Shown here: one piece after another, positions 39,535 to 50,987 of the stretch
Position numbering within the stretch: position 1 is the stretch's first letter
How the letters are laid out: each line of letters begins with the position of its first letter
DNA from: Neorhizobium galegae bv. officinalis
GTDB taxonomy: Bacteria; Pseudomonadota; Alphaproteobacteria; Rhizobiales; Rhizobiaceae
Direction of reading: 5' to 3'
Assembly (NCBI GenBank): GCA_000985875.1
Contig: CCRI01000003.1
Location: 124,001 to 188,000, forward strand
DNA: 64,000 bases
Made by a program: the position numbers and the translations under genes
The notes under the pieces: generated by a model
Told to the model about the DNA's origin: nothing
Databases searched by the model: none
What the model saw: only the letters and a program-made list of their open reading frames with translations

Positions 39535-40572
39535 ATGAGATGGAAGCGCACGATCCAGCTGCTGGACGTTCATTGCGAGGGTGAGATCGGCAAGGTCGCG
39601 ATCGGCGGCGTACCGAAGATCCCGGGCGAAACGGTTGCGGCCCAGCTTCACTGGCTGAACACCGATCCGAAAGGCAACGAGCTTCGCCGCTTCCTTTGCC
39701 TTGAGCCGCGCGGTGCGCCGATCGGCTCGGTCAACCTGCTGCTGCCGGCGAAGCACCCCGATGCGGACGCCGCCTTCATCATCCTGCAGCCCGACCAGGC
39801 GCATGCGAGTTCCGGTTCGAACTCGATCTGCGTGACGACGGCACTTCTGGAATCCGGCATTGTCGAAATGCAGGAGCCTGAAACCGTCGTGACGCTTGAA
39901 ACCGCGGCCGGCCTCGTGCGTGCGACCGCCACCTGCCGCGATGGCCGCTGCGAGAAGGTGAAGCTCACCATGGTGCCGTCTTTCGTGCATCAGCTCGACG
40001 TCAAGGTTCAGACCCCGTCATGGGGCGAGATCACGCTCGATCTTTGTTACGGCGGGATCTTCTACGGGCTGGTGGATGTCGGCCAGATCGGCCTGACGAT
40101 CGAAAAGGGCAATGCGGCAGCGCTCGTCCAGGCGGGCATGGTGCTGAAGGACCTGATCAACAAGCAGGTCGAGGTCGTACACCCGGAAATTCCGGCGATT
40201 TCGGGCGTCGCTTACGTGATGTTCCGGGACACGGAGGCCGACGGCACGGTGCGGACCTGCACGACGATGTGGCCGGGGAGGGCGGACCGTTCGCCCTGCG
40301 GCACCGGCAATTCCGCCAATCTGGCGGCGCTCCATGCGCGCGGCAAGGTCAAGGTGGGGGACGTCTTCAAGTCGCGCTCGATCATCGGTTCCCAGTTCGA
40401 GGTGGGGCTGGCGTCCGAAACGGAGGTCGCAGGAAAGCCGGCGATCATCCCGACGATCACCGGCCGCGGTTTTACCTTCGGTCTGCATCAGATTGCCCTG
40501 GATCCGTTCGACCCGCTGTCGGACGGATTTGCAATGACCGACGTCTGGGGGCCATCCGCCGGGGAAATCTGA
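39535..40572 (+). CDS. Proline racemase-family enzyme (Ser/Cys active-site type)
   Basis: 345 residues of the PrpF/proline-racemase fold. The second catalytic cysteine is in DRSPCGTGNSANL (C255). At the first position the family motif MCGHxxI reads SSGSNSI, i.e. Ser93 replaces Cys. Ser/Cys members are reported to act on hydroxyprolines as 4-hydroxyproline epimerases and/or 3-hydroxyproline dehydratases rather than as proline racemases. CGGAG precedes ATG 39535. The upstream SDR gene is its likely partner. Confidence 0.85.
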   Translation: MRWKRTIQLLDVHCEGEIGKVAIGGVPKIPGETVAAQLHWLNTDPKGNELRRFLCLEPRGAPIGSVNLLLPAKHPDADAAFIILQPDQAHASSGSNSICVTTALLESGIVEMQEPETVVTLETAAGLVRATATCRDGRCEKVKLTMVPSFVHQLDVKVQTPSWGEITLDLCYGGIFYGLVDVGQIGLTIEKGNAAALVQAGMVLKDLINKQVEVVHPEIPAISGVAYVMFRDTEADGTVRTCTTMWPGRADRSPCGTGNSANLAALHARGKVKVGDVFKSRSIIGSQFEVGLASETEVAGKPAIIPTITGRGFTFGLHQIALDPFDPLSDGFAMTDVWGPSAGEI

Positions 40573-40575
40573 GTT

Positions 40576-41502
40576 TCAGATTTCCTTGCCGGTGCCGGCC
40601 GACTGTTCCATGTCGCCGGGCTTCAGCACCAGCGAATTGACGCCTTCGGTCGTAGCGCGGTCGGTCGGACCCGGGACAACGCCCAGCTCCTGCATCTGCA
40701 TAAATTTGTAAGCGCCGAAGACATCACCTTTCTCCGCGGCCTTGCCGTACATTTCGGCCGCCTTGAGGACATTGGCTTCGATGCCTTCGCCGGCTTCGTA
40801 CATCAGCCCGAGGTTTATCATCGCATCGGCATTGCCGCGCTGAGCCGCAAGGTCGTACCAGGCTATCGCCGTCTGGTCGTCCTGCTCCACGAGTTGGCCT
40901 TCGTCATAGATAGCGCCGATATTGAAGGCAGCGGTATCGTCGCCTTCCGCCGCCGCCTTTTCGAACCAGGTCAGCGCCCGCTTGATGTCCGGCTGGGTGC
41001 CGAGGCCGTCGCGATAGGCGACGCCGAGATTGTAGGCAGCGAGCACGTTGCCGCTATTGGCAGCCTCGGTATAGAGCTGGAACTCAGACTGCTCGTCGCC
41101 TAGCCGACCCATCAGCATGCCGAAATTTACCTTGGCGGCGGCGTAACCGGCCTGGACGGCAACATCGTAGGCGTTCATCGCCTGGTCGGCCTGCTGGGTC
41201 TTATTGAGAGCCCGGCCGAGCTGATAGGCGAACCGCGGATTGCCGGTCGTATCAAAGGCCACGCGGCAGGCGTCCACGGCGGTGCCGTCGATCTCGGAAA
41301 TACCGACCGGCGCGAATTCGCCGTTACGCTGCTGATCGTAAGGGCTGCCCGCAAGACGGTCGCATTCCGTCTGCATCGCCGAGACGAACTGCAGGCTGGC
41401 ACGTTCCTCGGCGCCGGGCGAAACCGTCAGCGCGCAAAGCGCGACGGCAGTACCTGTGGCAATTGCAAAACCCCTGTTGACTTTGGATAGGCGGGATTTC
41501 AT
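40576..41502 (-). CDS. Exported Sel1-repeat (SLR) protein
   Basis: 308 residues. A signal peptide (GFAIATGTAVALCALTVSPGAEE) precedes about five Sel1-like repeats between residues 95 and 265, e.g. AAYNLGVAYRDGLGTQPDIKRALTWFEKAAAEG and AMINLGLMYEAGEGIEANVLKAAEMYGKAAEKG read in part. SLR proteins scaffold protein complexes; periplasmic forms occur in polysaccharide and stress systems. GGAG precedes the start. It converges with the racemase-family gene 3 bp away. Confidence 0.88.
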   Translation of the reverse strand: MKSRLSKVNRGFAIATGTAVALCALTVSPGAEERASLQFVSAMQTECDRLAGSPYDQQRNGEFAPVGISEIDGTAVDACRVAFDTTGNPRFAYQLGRALNKTQQADQAMNAYDVAVQAGYAAAKVNFGMLMGRLGDEQSEFQLYTEAANSGNVLAAYNLGVAYRDGLGTQPDIKRALTWFEKAAAEGDDTAAFNIGAIYDEGQLVEQDDQTAIAWYDLAAQRGNADAMINLGLMYEAGEGIEANVLKAAEMYGKAAEKGDVFGAYKFMQMQELGVVPGPTDRATTEGVNSLVLKPGDMEQSAGTGKEI

Positions 41503-41733
41503 TGTCCGCTCCGATTTACTGATTCTTCAGATTGCTTAACGAACGCTGCAAGCTGGCGCCGGTTCCGTGCGCCTTTCATGTTTCGTGCATGGAAAGCCTC
41601 TGGGCTCCGCACATTTGCGTGAAAATTACCACGCGTCTGGCCCGGCGGATTGCAGGTTCCTGTCATGATCTGATTGTTTTGTCCGAACCATTGATGTTAT
41701 GGCGGACGGATCGATCACGTCCGGAAGCCTCCC

Positions 41734-42777
41734 ATGAAAACGCTTAAGCTCCGCCGCCCCGATGACTGGCATCTTCACCTGCGCGACGGCGACGTCCTGC
41801 AAGCGGTGATCGGCGATACGAGCCGGCATTTCGCGCGCGCCATCATCATGCCCAACCTCGTGCCGCCGGTGGTGACGACGACGGATGCCAAAGCCTATCG
41901 CGAGCGCATTCTCGCCGCCCTTCCGGCCGGCGACCGCTTCGAACCGCTGATGACGCTCTACCTGACGGAACACACCGATCCGGACGATGTGGAAGAGGGC
42001 AGGAAGAGCGGCCTGATCTCGGCCGTAAAGCTTTATCCCGCGGGTGCGACGACCAACTCCCATGGCGGCGTGCGCGACTTCAACAAGGCGATGCCGGTTC
42101 TGGAGCGCATGGCGAAGATCGGCCTGCCGCTCTGCGTGCATGGCGAGGTGACCACGCCGGAGGTCGACATATTCGACCGCGAGGCCGTCTTCATCGAAAC
42201 GGTGCTCGATCCGTTGCGCCAGCGCCTGCCGGACCTGAAGGTCACGATGGAGCACGTGACGACCGCCGACGGCATCGATTACATCAAGTCGTCGAAGGGC
42301 AATCTCGCCGGCTCGATCACCACCCACCACCTGATCATCAACCGCAATGCCATCCTCGTCGGCGGCATTCGCCCGCATTATTACTGCCTGCCGGTTGCCA
42401 AGCGCGAGAACCATCGCCTCGCACTACGCGCGGCAGCGACTTCCGGTGATGCCCGCTTTTTCCTCGGCACCGATTCCGCGCCCCATGTCGATCCGCTGAA
42501 GGAATGTGCCTGCGGCTGTGCCGGCATCTACACATCGGTCAACACCATGAGCTGCCTTGCGCATGTGTTCGAGGACGAAAATGCGCTCGACAAGCTGGAG
42601 GCGTTCACCTCGCTCAACGGCCCGGCCTGGTATGGCCTGAAGCCGAACGAGGAGACGATCACGCTTGAAAAACGCGACGAGCCGGTGAAGTTTCCGGACA
42701 AGCGCGACAGCGGCGCCGGACCGATTACGGTCTTCGATCCGATGTTCCCGCTGCACTGGCATGTGCTTGATAAGTAA
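41734..42777 (+). CDS. pyrC: Dihydroorotase
   Basis: Class II (PyrC-type) dihydroorotase of pyrimidine synthesis, 347 residues. Zinc motif DWHLHLRDG near residue 14, carbamylated-lysine region [16 protein letters not shown], and the C-terminal [13 protein letters not shown] lies before the ATG. The 231 bp upstream shows no strong regulatory structure. pyrE lies 1.4 kb downstream on the same strand. Confidence 0.95.
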   Translation: MKTLKLRRPDDWHLHLRDGDVLQAVIGDTSRHFARAIIMPNLVPPVVTTTDAKAYRERILAALPAGDRFEPLMTLYLTEHTDPDDVEEGRKSGLISAVKLYPAGATTNSHGGVRDFNKAMPVLERMAKIGLPLCVHGEVTTPEVDIFDREAVFIETVLDPLRQRLPDLKVTMEHVTTADGIDYIKSSKGNLAGSITTHHLIINRNAILVGGIRPHYYCLPVAKRENHRLALRAAATSGDARFFLGTDSAPHVDPLKECACGCAGIYTSVNTMSCLAHVFEDENALDKLEAFTSLNGPAWYGLKPNEETITLEKRDEPVKFPDKRDSGAGPITVFDPMFPLHWHVLDK

Positions 42778-42898
42778 ATGCTAATGATATCCGGATTGCT
42801 GTTGTTCAGGTCGATCCGGTAACCTTTTGGATAGAATACGGGCTTAGCTTGGCGCCCAAGATTTTCCGGCGGGGATGAACCCGAAGAGAAAGCTAGGC

Positions 42899-44077
42899 AT
42901 GATGCTCGACTACCATTCTCTTCTGCTCGCGCTGGGCGTCTCGGCGGCGTGCCTGATGGTGACGCTGTTCGGGACATGGTATTCGCGCCGCTCCGATTCC
43001 TTCCTTCTCACCCTTGTGATCGCGCTCTGTCTCACGGTTTCAGGCATCTTCGCCTACAGCACCTATACCGTCGAGGCCGACGTCGTCGGTGGCTCGATTG
43101 CCTATACGTTCCTGATGGCGGGGTTCAGCACGATCTATGCGGCATCGGTACAGTTCCGCAGCGGGACGCGGCCTTGGAGAATGGCCGCTGCCATTACCGC
43201 CGCTTTCTTGATTTTCGGCCTGCCGCTGATGATCGACGGCCTCGACGGCCTGGGGTTCATCGTCATGAATCTTGGGGCGGCCGTGCTGCTTCTCGAAACC
43301 GCCAGGCAATATTGGCGCGCGCGCCGCGAAGCGCCGGGACCGCTGATCGGAATGGCGGTGCTCTACGCCGCCACCGCGGTGTCTTTCGCCCTATGTGCTA
43401 TCGTCCTGATCGACGGACAACAATGGGTGCTGGGCCACGCGCCTGACAACTGGGCCGAAAACCTCAATATCGCTGTCTGCATCGCCGGCATGACCGGCAT
43501 CGGCGCACTGTCTCTGGCGCTGCATCAGTGGCGCATGGCAGCCCACCATCGCCACGAGGCGATCACCGATGCGCTGACGGGGCTTCTCAACCGCCGCGCT
43601 CTCTTCGAGCAGCATGGCCACCGCACTCTGGGTTCGTCGACCGCCGTCGTCGTTTTCGATATCGATCGGTTCAAGGCCATCAACGACGAGCACGGCCATG
43701 CCGCCGGCGACGAGGTGCTGAGGTTGTTTGCCGATGATCTCAGAAGCGGTACGAAAATTCGGCACACCGTGGCTCGGCTGGGCGGCGAGGAATTCGTGAT
43801 GATCCTCGTCAACGTCCTTCCCGGACGCGCCGAACGGATCGCCAATGACATATCTCGTCGCTTCGCCGCTCGCGAGATCATCATCGGCGACGCGGTGCTC
43901 AAGTGCACGGTCAGCGCCGGTGTCGCGGTCGGTGCGCCGACCGGACAGCCTTTCGAAACCGTGCTCGGCCTGGCCGACAACGCACTCTATGAAGCAAAAC
44001 GGGCCGGCCGCGACCGGGTGCATGTCGCCGGCTATCTGCGCCCCGTGGATACGAGCGAAACACGCACCACCGCCTGA
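42899..44077 (+). CDS. Membrane diguanylate cyclase (GGDEF)
   Basis: About 392 residues: six or so N-terminal membrane helices (residues ~5-205) and one C-terminal GGDEF domain (~225-385). The active-site motif is RLGGEEF, so synthesis of cyclic di-GMP is expected. The inhibitory I-site (RxxD five residues upstream) is replaced by KIRH, so product inhibition is probably absent. The start is uncertain: ATG 42899, ATG 42902 and ATG 42875 are all possible. It lies between pyrC and pyrE. Confidence 0.9.
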   Translation: MMLDYHSLLLALGVSAACLMVTLFGTWYSRRSDSFLLTLVIALCLTVSGIFAYSTYTVEADVVGGSIAYTFLMAGFSTIYAASVQFRSGTRPWRMAAAITAAFLIFGLPLMIDGLDGLGFIVMNLGAAVLLLETARQYWRARREAPGPLIGMAVLYAATAVSFALCAIVLIDGQQWVLGHAPDNWAENLNIAVCIAGMTGIGALSLALHQWRMAAHHRHEAITDALTGLLNRRALFEQHGHRTLGSSTAVVVFDIDRFKAINDEHGHAAGDEVLRLFADDLRSGTKIRHTVARLGGEEFVMILVNVLPGRAERIANDISRRFAAREIIIGDAVLKCTVSAGVAVGAPTGQPFETVLGLADNALYEAKRAGRDRVHVAGYLRPVDTSETRTTA

Positions 44078-44162
44078 CCCCATCCTTATTTTTCGCATCG
44101 TCTGGCATACTCGGCCGCATGCTGCTATTGCGGCGCGTGGTTTTGACAAAAGGAGCGGGCGC

Positions 44163-44858
44163 ATGATTCAAACCACATTTCCGGACCGCGGCGTAATGGC
44201 CGAACTGATGGCGAAGATGCTCTGGGAGATCGGAGCGGTCCATTTCAGCGCCGATAAGCCCTACAAGTTTGCCTCCGGCCTGATGAGCCCGGTCTATATC
44301 GACTGCCGCAAGCTGATTTCCTATCCGCGCATCCGCTCGGCGATCATGGATTTCGCGGCCGCGACCGTCATGCGCGACGCCGGTTTCGAGAAGTTCGACT
44401 GCGTTGCCGGCGGCGAGACCGCAGGCATTCCCTTCGCGGCTTTCCTCGCCGAGCGCTTGGGCCTGCCGATGATCTACGTTCGCAAGGCACCGAAGGGCCA
44501 TGGACGCAATGCCCAGATCGAGGGCCATCTGCCGGAGGGCGCGCGCGTGCTGGTCATCGAGGACCTGACGACTGCCGGCGGCAGCATGTTCAAGTTCATC
44601 GATGCGATCCGGGCAGCCGGCGCTACCGTGGATCACGGCATCGCGCTCTTCTTCTACGATATCTTCCCGGAGGCCTACGAGCGTTTCTCGAACGGCCAGG
44701 TGAAGCTTCATCACATCGCCACCTGGCGCAACGTCCTGGCGGCAGCCAGGGACGGCAAGCTTTTCGATGACAACACCCTGTCGGAAGTCGAGGCCTTTCT
44801 CGACGCGCCGCTGGCCTGGTCGGGCCGCAACGGCGGCGTCAGTGAGATCGCGCTCTGA
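44163..44858 (+). CDS. pyrE: Orotate phosphoribosyltransferase
   Basis: 231-residue PRTase converting orotate to OMP. The PRPP-binding motif [20 protein letters not shown] and the loop [15 protein letters not shown] are intact. ATG 44163 has AAGGAG upstream. Located after the diguanylate cyclase and before fructokinase. Confidence 0.95.
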   Translation: MIQTTFPDRGVMAELMAKMLWEIGAVHFSADKPYKFASGLMSPVYIDCRKLISYPRIRSAIMDFAAATVMRDAGFEKFDCVAGGETAGIPFAAFLAERLGLPMIYVRKAPKGHGRNAQIEGHLPEGARVLVIEDLTTAGGSMFKFIDAIRAAGATVDHGIALFFYDIFPEAYERFSNGQVKLHHIATWRNVLAAARDGKLFDDNTLSEVEAFLDAPLAWSGRNGGVSEIAL

Positions 44859-44933
44859 TTTTTTGCTCTGGCCTTTTGGCAAAAGCTCGCTTAATCGATT
44901 GAAAACTGCTGAGAAAGCGCGCGGGAGGATTTT

Positions 44934-45860
44934 ATGATTTTGTGCTGCGGCGAAGCCCTGATCGATATGCTTCCGCGTGACACCACGCTGGGTGAGAAAG
45001 GCTTTGCGCCTTACGCCGGCGGCGCGATCTTCAACACCGCAATCGCGCTTGGCCGGCTCGGTCAGCCGACCGCGTTTTTCACCGGCATTTCCGACGATCT
45101 GATGGGTGACGTCCTGCGGGACACGCTGGCAAAGAGCGGCGTGGATTACAGCCTTGCGGCTGTCTCTTCCCGCCCGACCACGATTGCCTTCGTGAAACTC
45201 GTCAACGGTCAGGCGACTTATGCCTTCTACGACGAAGGCACTGCCGGACGGATGATCACCGAGGCCGACCTGCCGGCGCTCGGCGATGACTGCGAGGCCA
45301 TGCATTTCGGCGCGATCAGCCTGATCCCCGAACCTTGCGGCGGCACTTACGAGGCGTTGATGGCCCGCGAGTACCGCAAGCGGGTGATCTCCTTCGATCC
45401 GAACATCCGCCCCGGCTTCATCAAGGACAAGCCGAAGCATATGGACCGCGTCCGCCGGATGGCCGCGATGTCCGATATCATCAAGTTCTCCGATGAGGAT
45501 CTCGACTGGTTCGGCATGCAGGGCGACCACGATACGCTGGCGGCGCACTGGCTGGATCAGGGCGCCAAGCTGGTGGTCCTCACCCGCGGCGCGGATGGGG
45601 CGACCGGCTATACCAAGGGCTTCAAGGTGTCGGTGCCGAGCGAGCGCGTCACGGTGGTCGACACCGTCGGCGCCGGCGATACGTTCGATGCGGGCATTCT
45701 GGCCTCGCTGAAGATGCAAGGCCTGCTGACCAAGGAAAAGGTCGCGGGCCTGGCCGAGGATGCCGTGAGCAAGGCTTTGGCACTCGGCGCAAAGGCCGCT
45801 GCCGTCACGGTGTCGCGGGCGGGCGCCAACCCGCCGTTTGCCCACGAGATCGGTCTCTAA
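44934..45860 (+). CDS. Fructokinase (PfkB family)
   Basis: 308-residue sugar kinase beginning ILCCGEALIDMLPRDTTLGEKGFAPYAGG; the C-terminal PfkB signature DTVGAGDTFDAGIL supplies the catalytic aspartate. Fructokinase is the closest type (rhizobial frk next to pgi). Its product, fructose 6-phosphate, is the substrate of the convergent pgi gene. GGGAGGA precedes the ATG. Confidence 0.9.
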   Translation: MILCCGEALIDMLPRDTTLGEKGFAPYAGGAIFNTAIALGRLGQPTAFFTGISDDLMGDVLRDTLAKSGVDYSLAAVSSRPTTIAFVKLVNGQATYAFYDEGTAGRMITEADLPALGDDCEAMHFGAISLIPEPCGGTYEALMAREYRKRVISFDPNIRPGFIKDKPKHMDRVRRMAAMSDIIKFSDEDLDWFGMQGDHDTLAAHWLDQGAKLVVLTRGADGATGYTKGFKVSVPSERVTVVDTVGAGDTFDAGILASLKMQGLLTKEKVAGLAEDAVSKALALGAKAAAVTVSRAGANPPFAHEIGL

Positions 45861-45890
45861 GGCCCTGCCTTCGGTCAGCAACGGGAAATA

Positions 45891-45916
45891 GTTCGGCCCC
45901 GTGATGAGGGCCGAAA
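45891..45916. terminator. Hairpin between fructokinase and pgi
   Basis: GTTCGGCCC / GGGCCGAAAC stem between the two convergent genes, 30 bases after the fructokinase stop. T-runs on both sides are poor. Confidence 0.5.
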
Positions 45917-45918
45917 CG

Positions 45919-47544
<1,626 letters not shown>

Positions 47545-47632
47545 GGATGATTCCTCGGCATTCGGAATGGGATGATCGGGAACCTATTCCGTTTCCATGT
47601 CAAATCAAGCACGGTCGAAAGCGATGGCGTGT

Positions 47633-48877
47633 TTATTGCCCGACAGCGGTCGTCACCGTATTGCCGACGGCATTGCCGAGCCGGTCGACCTGGTCGTTGT
47701 AGGTGCGTCGCGTCGCCGGATCGAAGATCGCGATCGGCGTGCTGACGGCGACACTCGCCGCCCCGCCGACCGTCTGGGCAGCACCCAAGGCCACGGCACC
47801 GAGCCGGTCGCCAAGGCCAACATCGGAGTCGCTCACAGCCTGGCCGGCGATCAGCCGGTTGCCGATCAGCTTCACCACTTCCGGGCTTTCGGCAAATTTG
47901 CCGTGGTTCAGCCGGTCGCCGGTCTTGAGCGCGGTGAGGTCGAGAACCGCGATTCCCGCTTTCTCGAATTCGCTGCGATAGGGCTCGACGGTCGGATCCA
48001 CTTGGCCGAGCCGGTCGATATTGCCGGAAATCCGTCGCGACAGGCTGAGCGCCCGGTCGTCGCGGGAAACGAACAGCGTGAAATGCGGCCGCTTCTCGCC
48101 GATCTCGGCAAGTTGCTGGCCGAACACGTCGACATCGAGGTCGGGGGAGGCGAGGATGACGTTCTGGATCTTCGGCGCCACGCGGCCGTCCCGAATTGCC
48201 ATCTGGCGGAGCGCCTCGACGGTTAGCCACGATCCCATCGAATGGGCCATGACGGTGATTTCCCCGACGTTCGGCTCTTTCGCCAGCCGGCGCAGCATCT
48301 CCTCCAGAGCATCGCGGGAATAGTTGGTGCTTTCCTTGTCGTAGTTATAGGCGAAGACGCTGCCGCGCGACGGCCAGGTGAACAGCACCGGCGCCACATC
48401 GGCATTGGAGTCGTGGACGATCTGGGCGAAGCGGTAGACCGCGTCCTCGTAGCGGTTGTTGAAACCATGCACGAAGACCAGCACGCGCCGGCTTTTGCCC
48501 AGGTGGCCCTTCAGCCAGGATTGAGCCGCCGGGGTGGCGAGCGGCGTCACGGAAACGGTAGCGAACTCCTTCGCGGGATTGGCAGGCAGCTTCGATGGCC
48601 ACTGCACCTGCCCGACCTCGCGAGCCTTGTCCGGCGGGATGGAGACCGCAATCTCGGTAACGACGGGTTCCTTGCCACGCTCGCCGGAGAAGAGGACGCC
48701 CGGCGTTTGGGAAGACCGGCGCGTGGTTGCCACCAGCACGTCGACCTTCGAGGTTCCGGCTGCCTGGCTATTGGTCGGAATGAGCACGCCTTCGGGACGC
48801 CCCGCACAGCCTGCAAGGACGCTCAGCACCGTGACGACGGCTATCACGCGAAACGAAAATCCGGCGCGGCTTTCCAA
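47633..48877 (-). CDS. Alpha/beta-hydrolase lipoprotein (DUF900)
   Basis: 414 residues. The N-terminus has a lipoprotein signal with lipobox LAGC (Cys about residue 23), so it is probably membrane-anchored on the periplasmic side. The hydrolase core shows VFVHGFNNRYEDAVYRFAQI and the nucleophile elbow AHSMGSW, with FTWPSRGSVFAYNYDKEST between. DUF900 enzymes are widespread in Rhizobiales and uncharacterized. Monocistronic in appearance. Confidence 0.88.
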   Translation of the reverse strand: MESRAGFSFRVIAVVTVLSVLAGCAGRPEGVLIPTNSQAAGTSKVDVLVATTRRSSQTPGVLFSGERGKEPVVTEIAVSIPPDKAREVGQVQWPSKLPANPAKEFATVSVTPLATPAAQSWLKGHLGKSRRVLVFVHGFNNRYEDAVYRFAQIVHDSNADVAPVLFTWPSRGSVFAYNYDKESTNYSRDALEEMLRRLAKEPNVGEITVMAHSMGSWLTVEALRQMAIRDGRVAPKIQNVILASPDLDVDVFGQQLAEIGEKRPHFTLFVSRDDRALSLSRRISGNIDRLGQVDPTVEPYRSEFEKAGIAVLDLTALKTGDRLNHGKFAESPEVVKLIGNRLIAGQAVSDSDVGLGDRLGAVALGAAQTVGGAASVAVSTPIAIFDPATRRTYNDQVDRLGNAVGNTVTTAVGQ

Positions 48878-49014
48878 GCGAACTCCAACATGCTTTGACC
48901 AGCCCCCCCCGGAAAGGGCTAATCAATGACTGCCGCGTCGTCCACCGCTAACGGAAGGATTCGGCTTTACGACATACGCTTGGTCGTCGTCTGTCGCAGC
49001 GTTGCAACGGTAGG

Positions 49015-50712
49015 TTAGCCGCGCAGCTCCCGCCGCAGGATCTTGCCGACATTGGATTTCGGCAGTTCGGTGCGGAATTCGATGAAGCGCGGGCGCTTGT
49101 AGCCGGTCAGGCTGGCCACGCAATGGGCCTTGAGGTCCGCCTCTGTCAGGTTGGGATCCTTCTTGACCACGAAAAGCTTCACCGCCTCGCCGGAATGTTC
49201 GTCCGGCACGCCGATCGCCGCACATTCCAGCACGCCGGGATGGGTTGCGACGACCTCCTCGACTTCGTTCGGATAGACGTTGAAGCCGGAGACGAGGATC
49301 ATGTCCTTCTTGCGGTCGACGATCTTCGTGTAACCCTGGCGGTCCATGTAGCCCATGTCGCCGGTCCGGAAAAAACCGTCTGTCGTCATCACCTTGGCGG
49401 TTTCGTCCGGTCGGTTCCAGTAACCGGCCATTACCTGCGGGCCGCGGATGCAGATCTCGCCGACATCGCCGAGTTCCACTTCGGAATCGTCGTCGTTACG
49501 GATCGAGATTTCCGTGGACGAGATGGGAAGCCCGATCATGCCGCTGAATTCGGTGGCGTCGAGCCGGTTGGCGGTGGCGACCGGCGAGGTTTCCGACAGG
49601 CCGTAACCCTCGGTGATCTGGCAATGGGTCATCTTCAGCCAGCGTTCGGCGACCGGCCGCTGCACCGACATGCCGCCGCCGAAAACGAGGATCATCGAGG
49701 AGAAATCCAGCTTCTGGAAGTCCGGATTGTTCATCAGCGCATTGAACAGCGTGTTGAGCCCGGGGAAGACGTGGATCTTGTACTTCTGCAGTTCCTTGAC
49801 GAAGGCCGGAATGTCGCGCGGGTTGGCGATCAGGATATTGTGGCTGCCGGTCGCAACCCCCATCAGCGAATTCACCGTCAGCGCGAAGATATGATAGAGC
49901 GGCAGGGCGCAGACGAACTGGATTTGCTCCGGGCGCGGTTTGTCGAGGAAGGCGGTTTCCAGCCACAGGGCCATCTGCTCCTTGTTGGCGAGCAGGTTGG
50001 CATGGGTGAGGATCGCGCCCTTGGAAACGCCGGTCGTGCCGCCGGTATATTGCAGGAAGGCGATATCGCGAGGCGAGACCTCGACCGGGTTCATCGTCTG
50101 TCGGGCGCCTTCGGCGATCACCTGCTTGAAGCTTCGTGCCGATGGCAGCGACCATTCCGGCACCAGCTTCTTCACCTTGCGCACGACCAGATTGACGATG
50201 TGGCCCTTCACGCCGAGCATGTCGCCCATCGTGGCGACGACCACCTGCTTGATCTCCGTCTGGGGCAAAGCCTGCTGCACGGTATGGGCAAAGTTCTCGA
50301 GAACGAAAATCGTCTTGGCGCCGGCATCTTTCAGCTGGTAGGCCAGTTCTCGCGGGGTGTAGAGCGGGTTGACGTTGACGACCACCATGCCGACCCGAAG
50401 GATGCCGTATACGATAACCGGGTTCTGCAGAATGTTCGGCAGCATCACCGCCACGCGGTCGCCCTTGACGAGGCCCTGGGCCTGCAGCCAGGCGCCGATC
50501 TTGCGGCTTTCCGCTTCGAGCTGGCGGAAGGTCAGCGACTTGCCCATGCTCGAAAAGGCCGGGCGGTTCGCATACCGAGCGCAGCTGTCCTCAAAGAGGC
50601 CTCCGAGGGAATGATGCTGCAGCGGCGGAATCTCGGCCGGCACTGTCGGCGGATAGGAGGCGAGCCAGATCTTGGGTGGATTGGCACCGGTACGTGCGGT
50701 GACTTCATTCAT
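49015..50712 (-). CDS. fadD: Long-chain fatty acid-CoA ligase
   Basis: 565-residue AMP-forming acyl-CoA synthetase. The P-loop-like motif YTGGTTGVSKGA, the A5 motif YGLSETSP and the hinge region DRKKDMILVSGFNVYPNEVE are present, ending KSNVGKILRRELRG with the catalytic lysine. The start at 50712 has AGAGGAGG 5 bases upstream. A 7-2-7 palindrome 146 bp upstream resembles a LiuR-type operator of fatty-acid genes. Confidence 0.94.
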   Translation of the reverse strand: MNEVTARTGANPPKIWLASYPPTVPAEIPPLQHHSLGGLFEDSCARYANRPAFSSMGKSLTFRQLEAESRKIGAWLQAQGLVKGDRVAVMLPNILQNPVIVYGILRVGMVVVNVNPLYTPRELAYQLKDAGAKTIFVLENFAHTVQQALPQTEIKQVVVATMGDMLGVKGHIVNLVVRKVKKLVPEWSLPSARSFKQVIAEGARQTMNPVEVSPRDIAFLQYTGGTTGVSKGAILTHANLLANKEQMALWLETAFLDKPRPEQIQFVCALPLYHIFALTVNSLMGVATGSHNILIANPRDIPAFVKELQKYKIHVFPGLNTLFNALMNNPDFQKLDFSSMILVFGGGMSVQRPVAERWLKMTHCQITEGYGLSETSPVATANRLDATEFSGMIGLPISSTEISIRNDDDSEVELGDVGEICIRGPQVMAGYWNRPDETAKVMTTDGFFRTGDMGYMDRQGYTKIVDRKKDMILVSGFNVYPNEVEEVVATHPGVLECAAIGVPDEHSGEAVKLFVVKKDPNLTEADLKAHCVASLTGYKRPRFIEFRTELPKSNVGKILRRELRG

Positions 50713-50857
50713 GCCGACCTCCTCTATCGTTCTTGTTGTTGTTCCGCGCTTTCCCGGCGCGTGCAAGTCAGGTCCTCCACCTTCCCCGCGAACAACAGAT
50801 TATGCCATGCCGCGACAGCATCAAGCCATCCGCACAGATTTAAACAGCTATCTAACT

Positions 50858-50873
50858 TTGACGTAAACGTCAA
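50858..50873. promoter_or_regulatory. LiuR-like palindrome upstream of fadD
   Basis: TTGACGT-AA-ACGTCAA, perfect 7-base arms around AA. The site resembles TTnACGT-based motifs described for the MerR-family regulator LiuR of branched-chain and fatty-acid degradation. It lies between fadD and the PRC-barrel gene and could act on either. Confidence 0.5.
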
Positions 50874-50916
50874 CGATAGCCTGAGACTGACAATCGAGCG
50901 TATTTGGACCGAGAGC

Positions 50917-50941
50917 GGAACATCCGAAAGGGTCGGGCGTT
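50917..50941 (+). promoter_or_regulatory. EcfG (RpoE2)-type general stress promoter
   Basis: GGAAC (50917-50921), 16-base spacer, CGTT (50938-50941): an exact match to the alphaproteobacterial general-stress consensus GGAAC-N16/17-CGTT. It lies 46 bases upstream of the PRC-barrel start. Confidence 0.8.
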
Positions 50942-50987
50942 TTCCAAGCGTAACAAAATGCATGAGGAATCACAAAGGAGGCGCACA

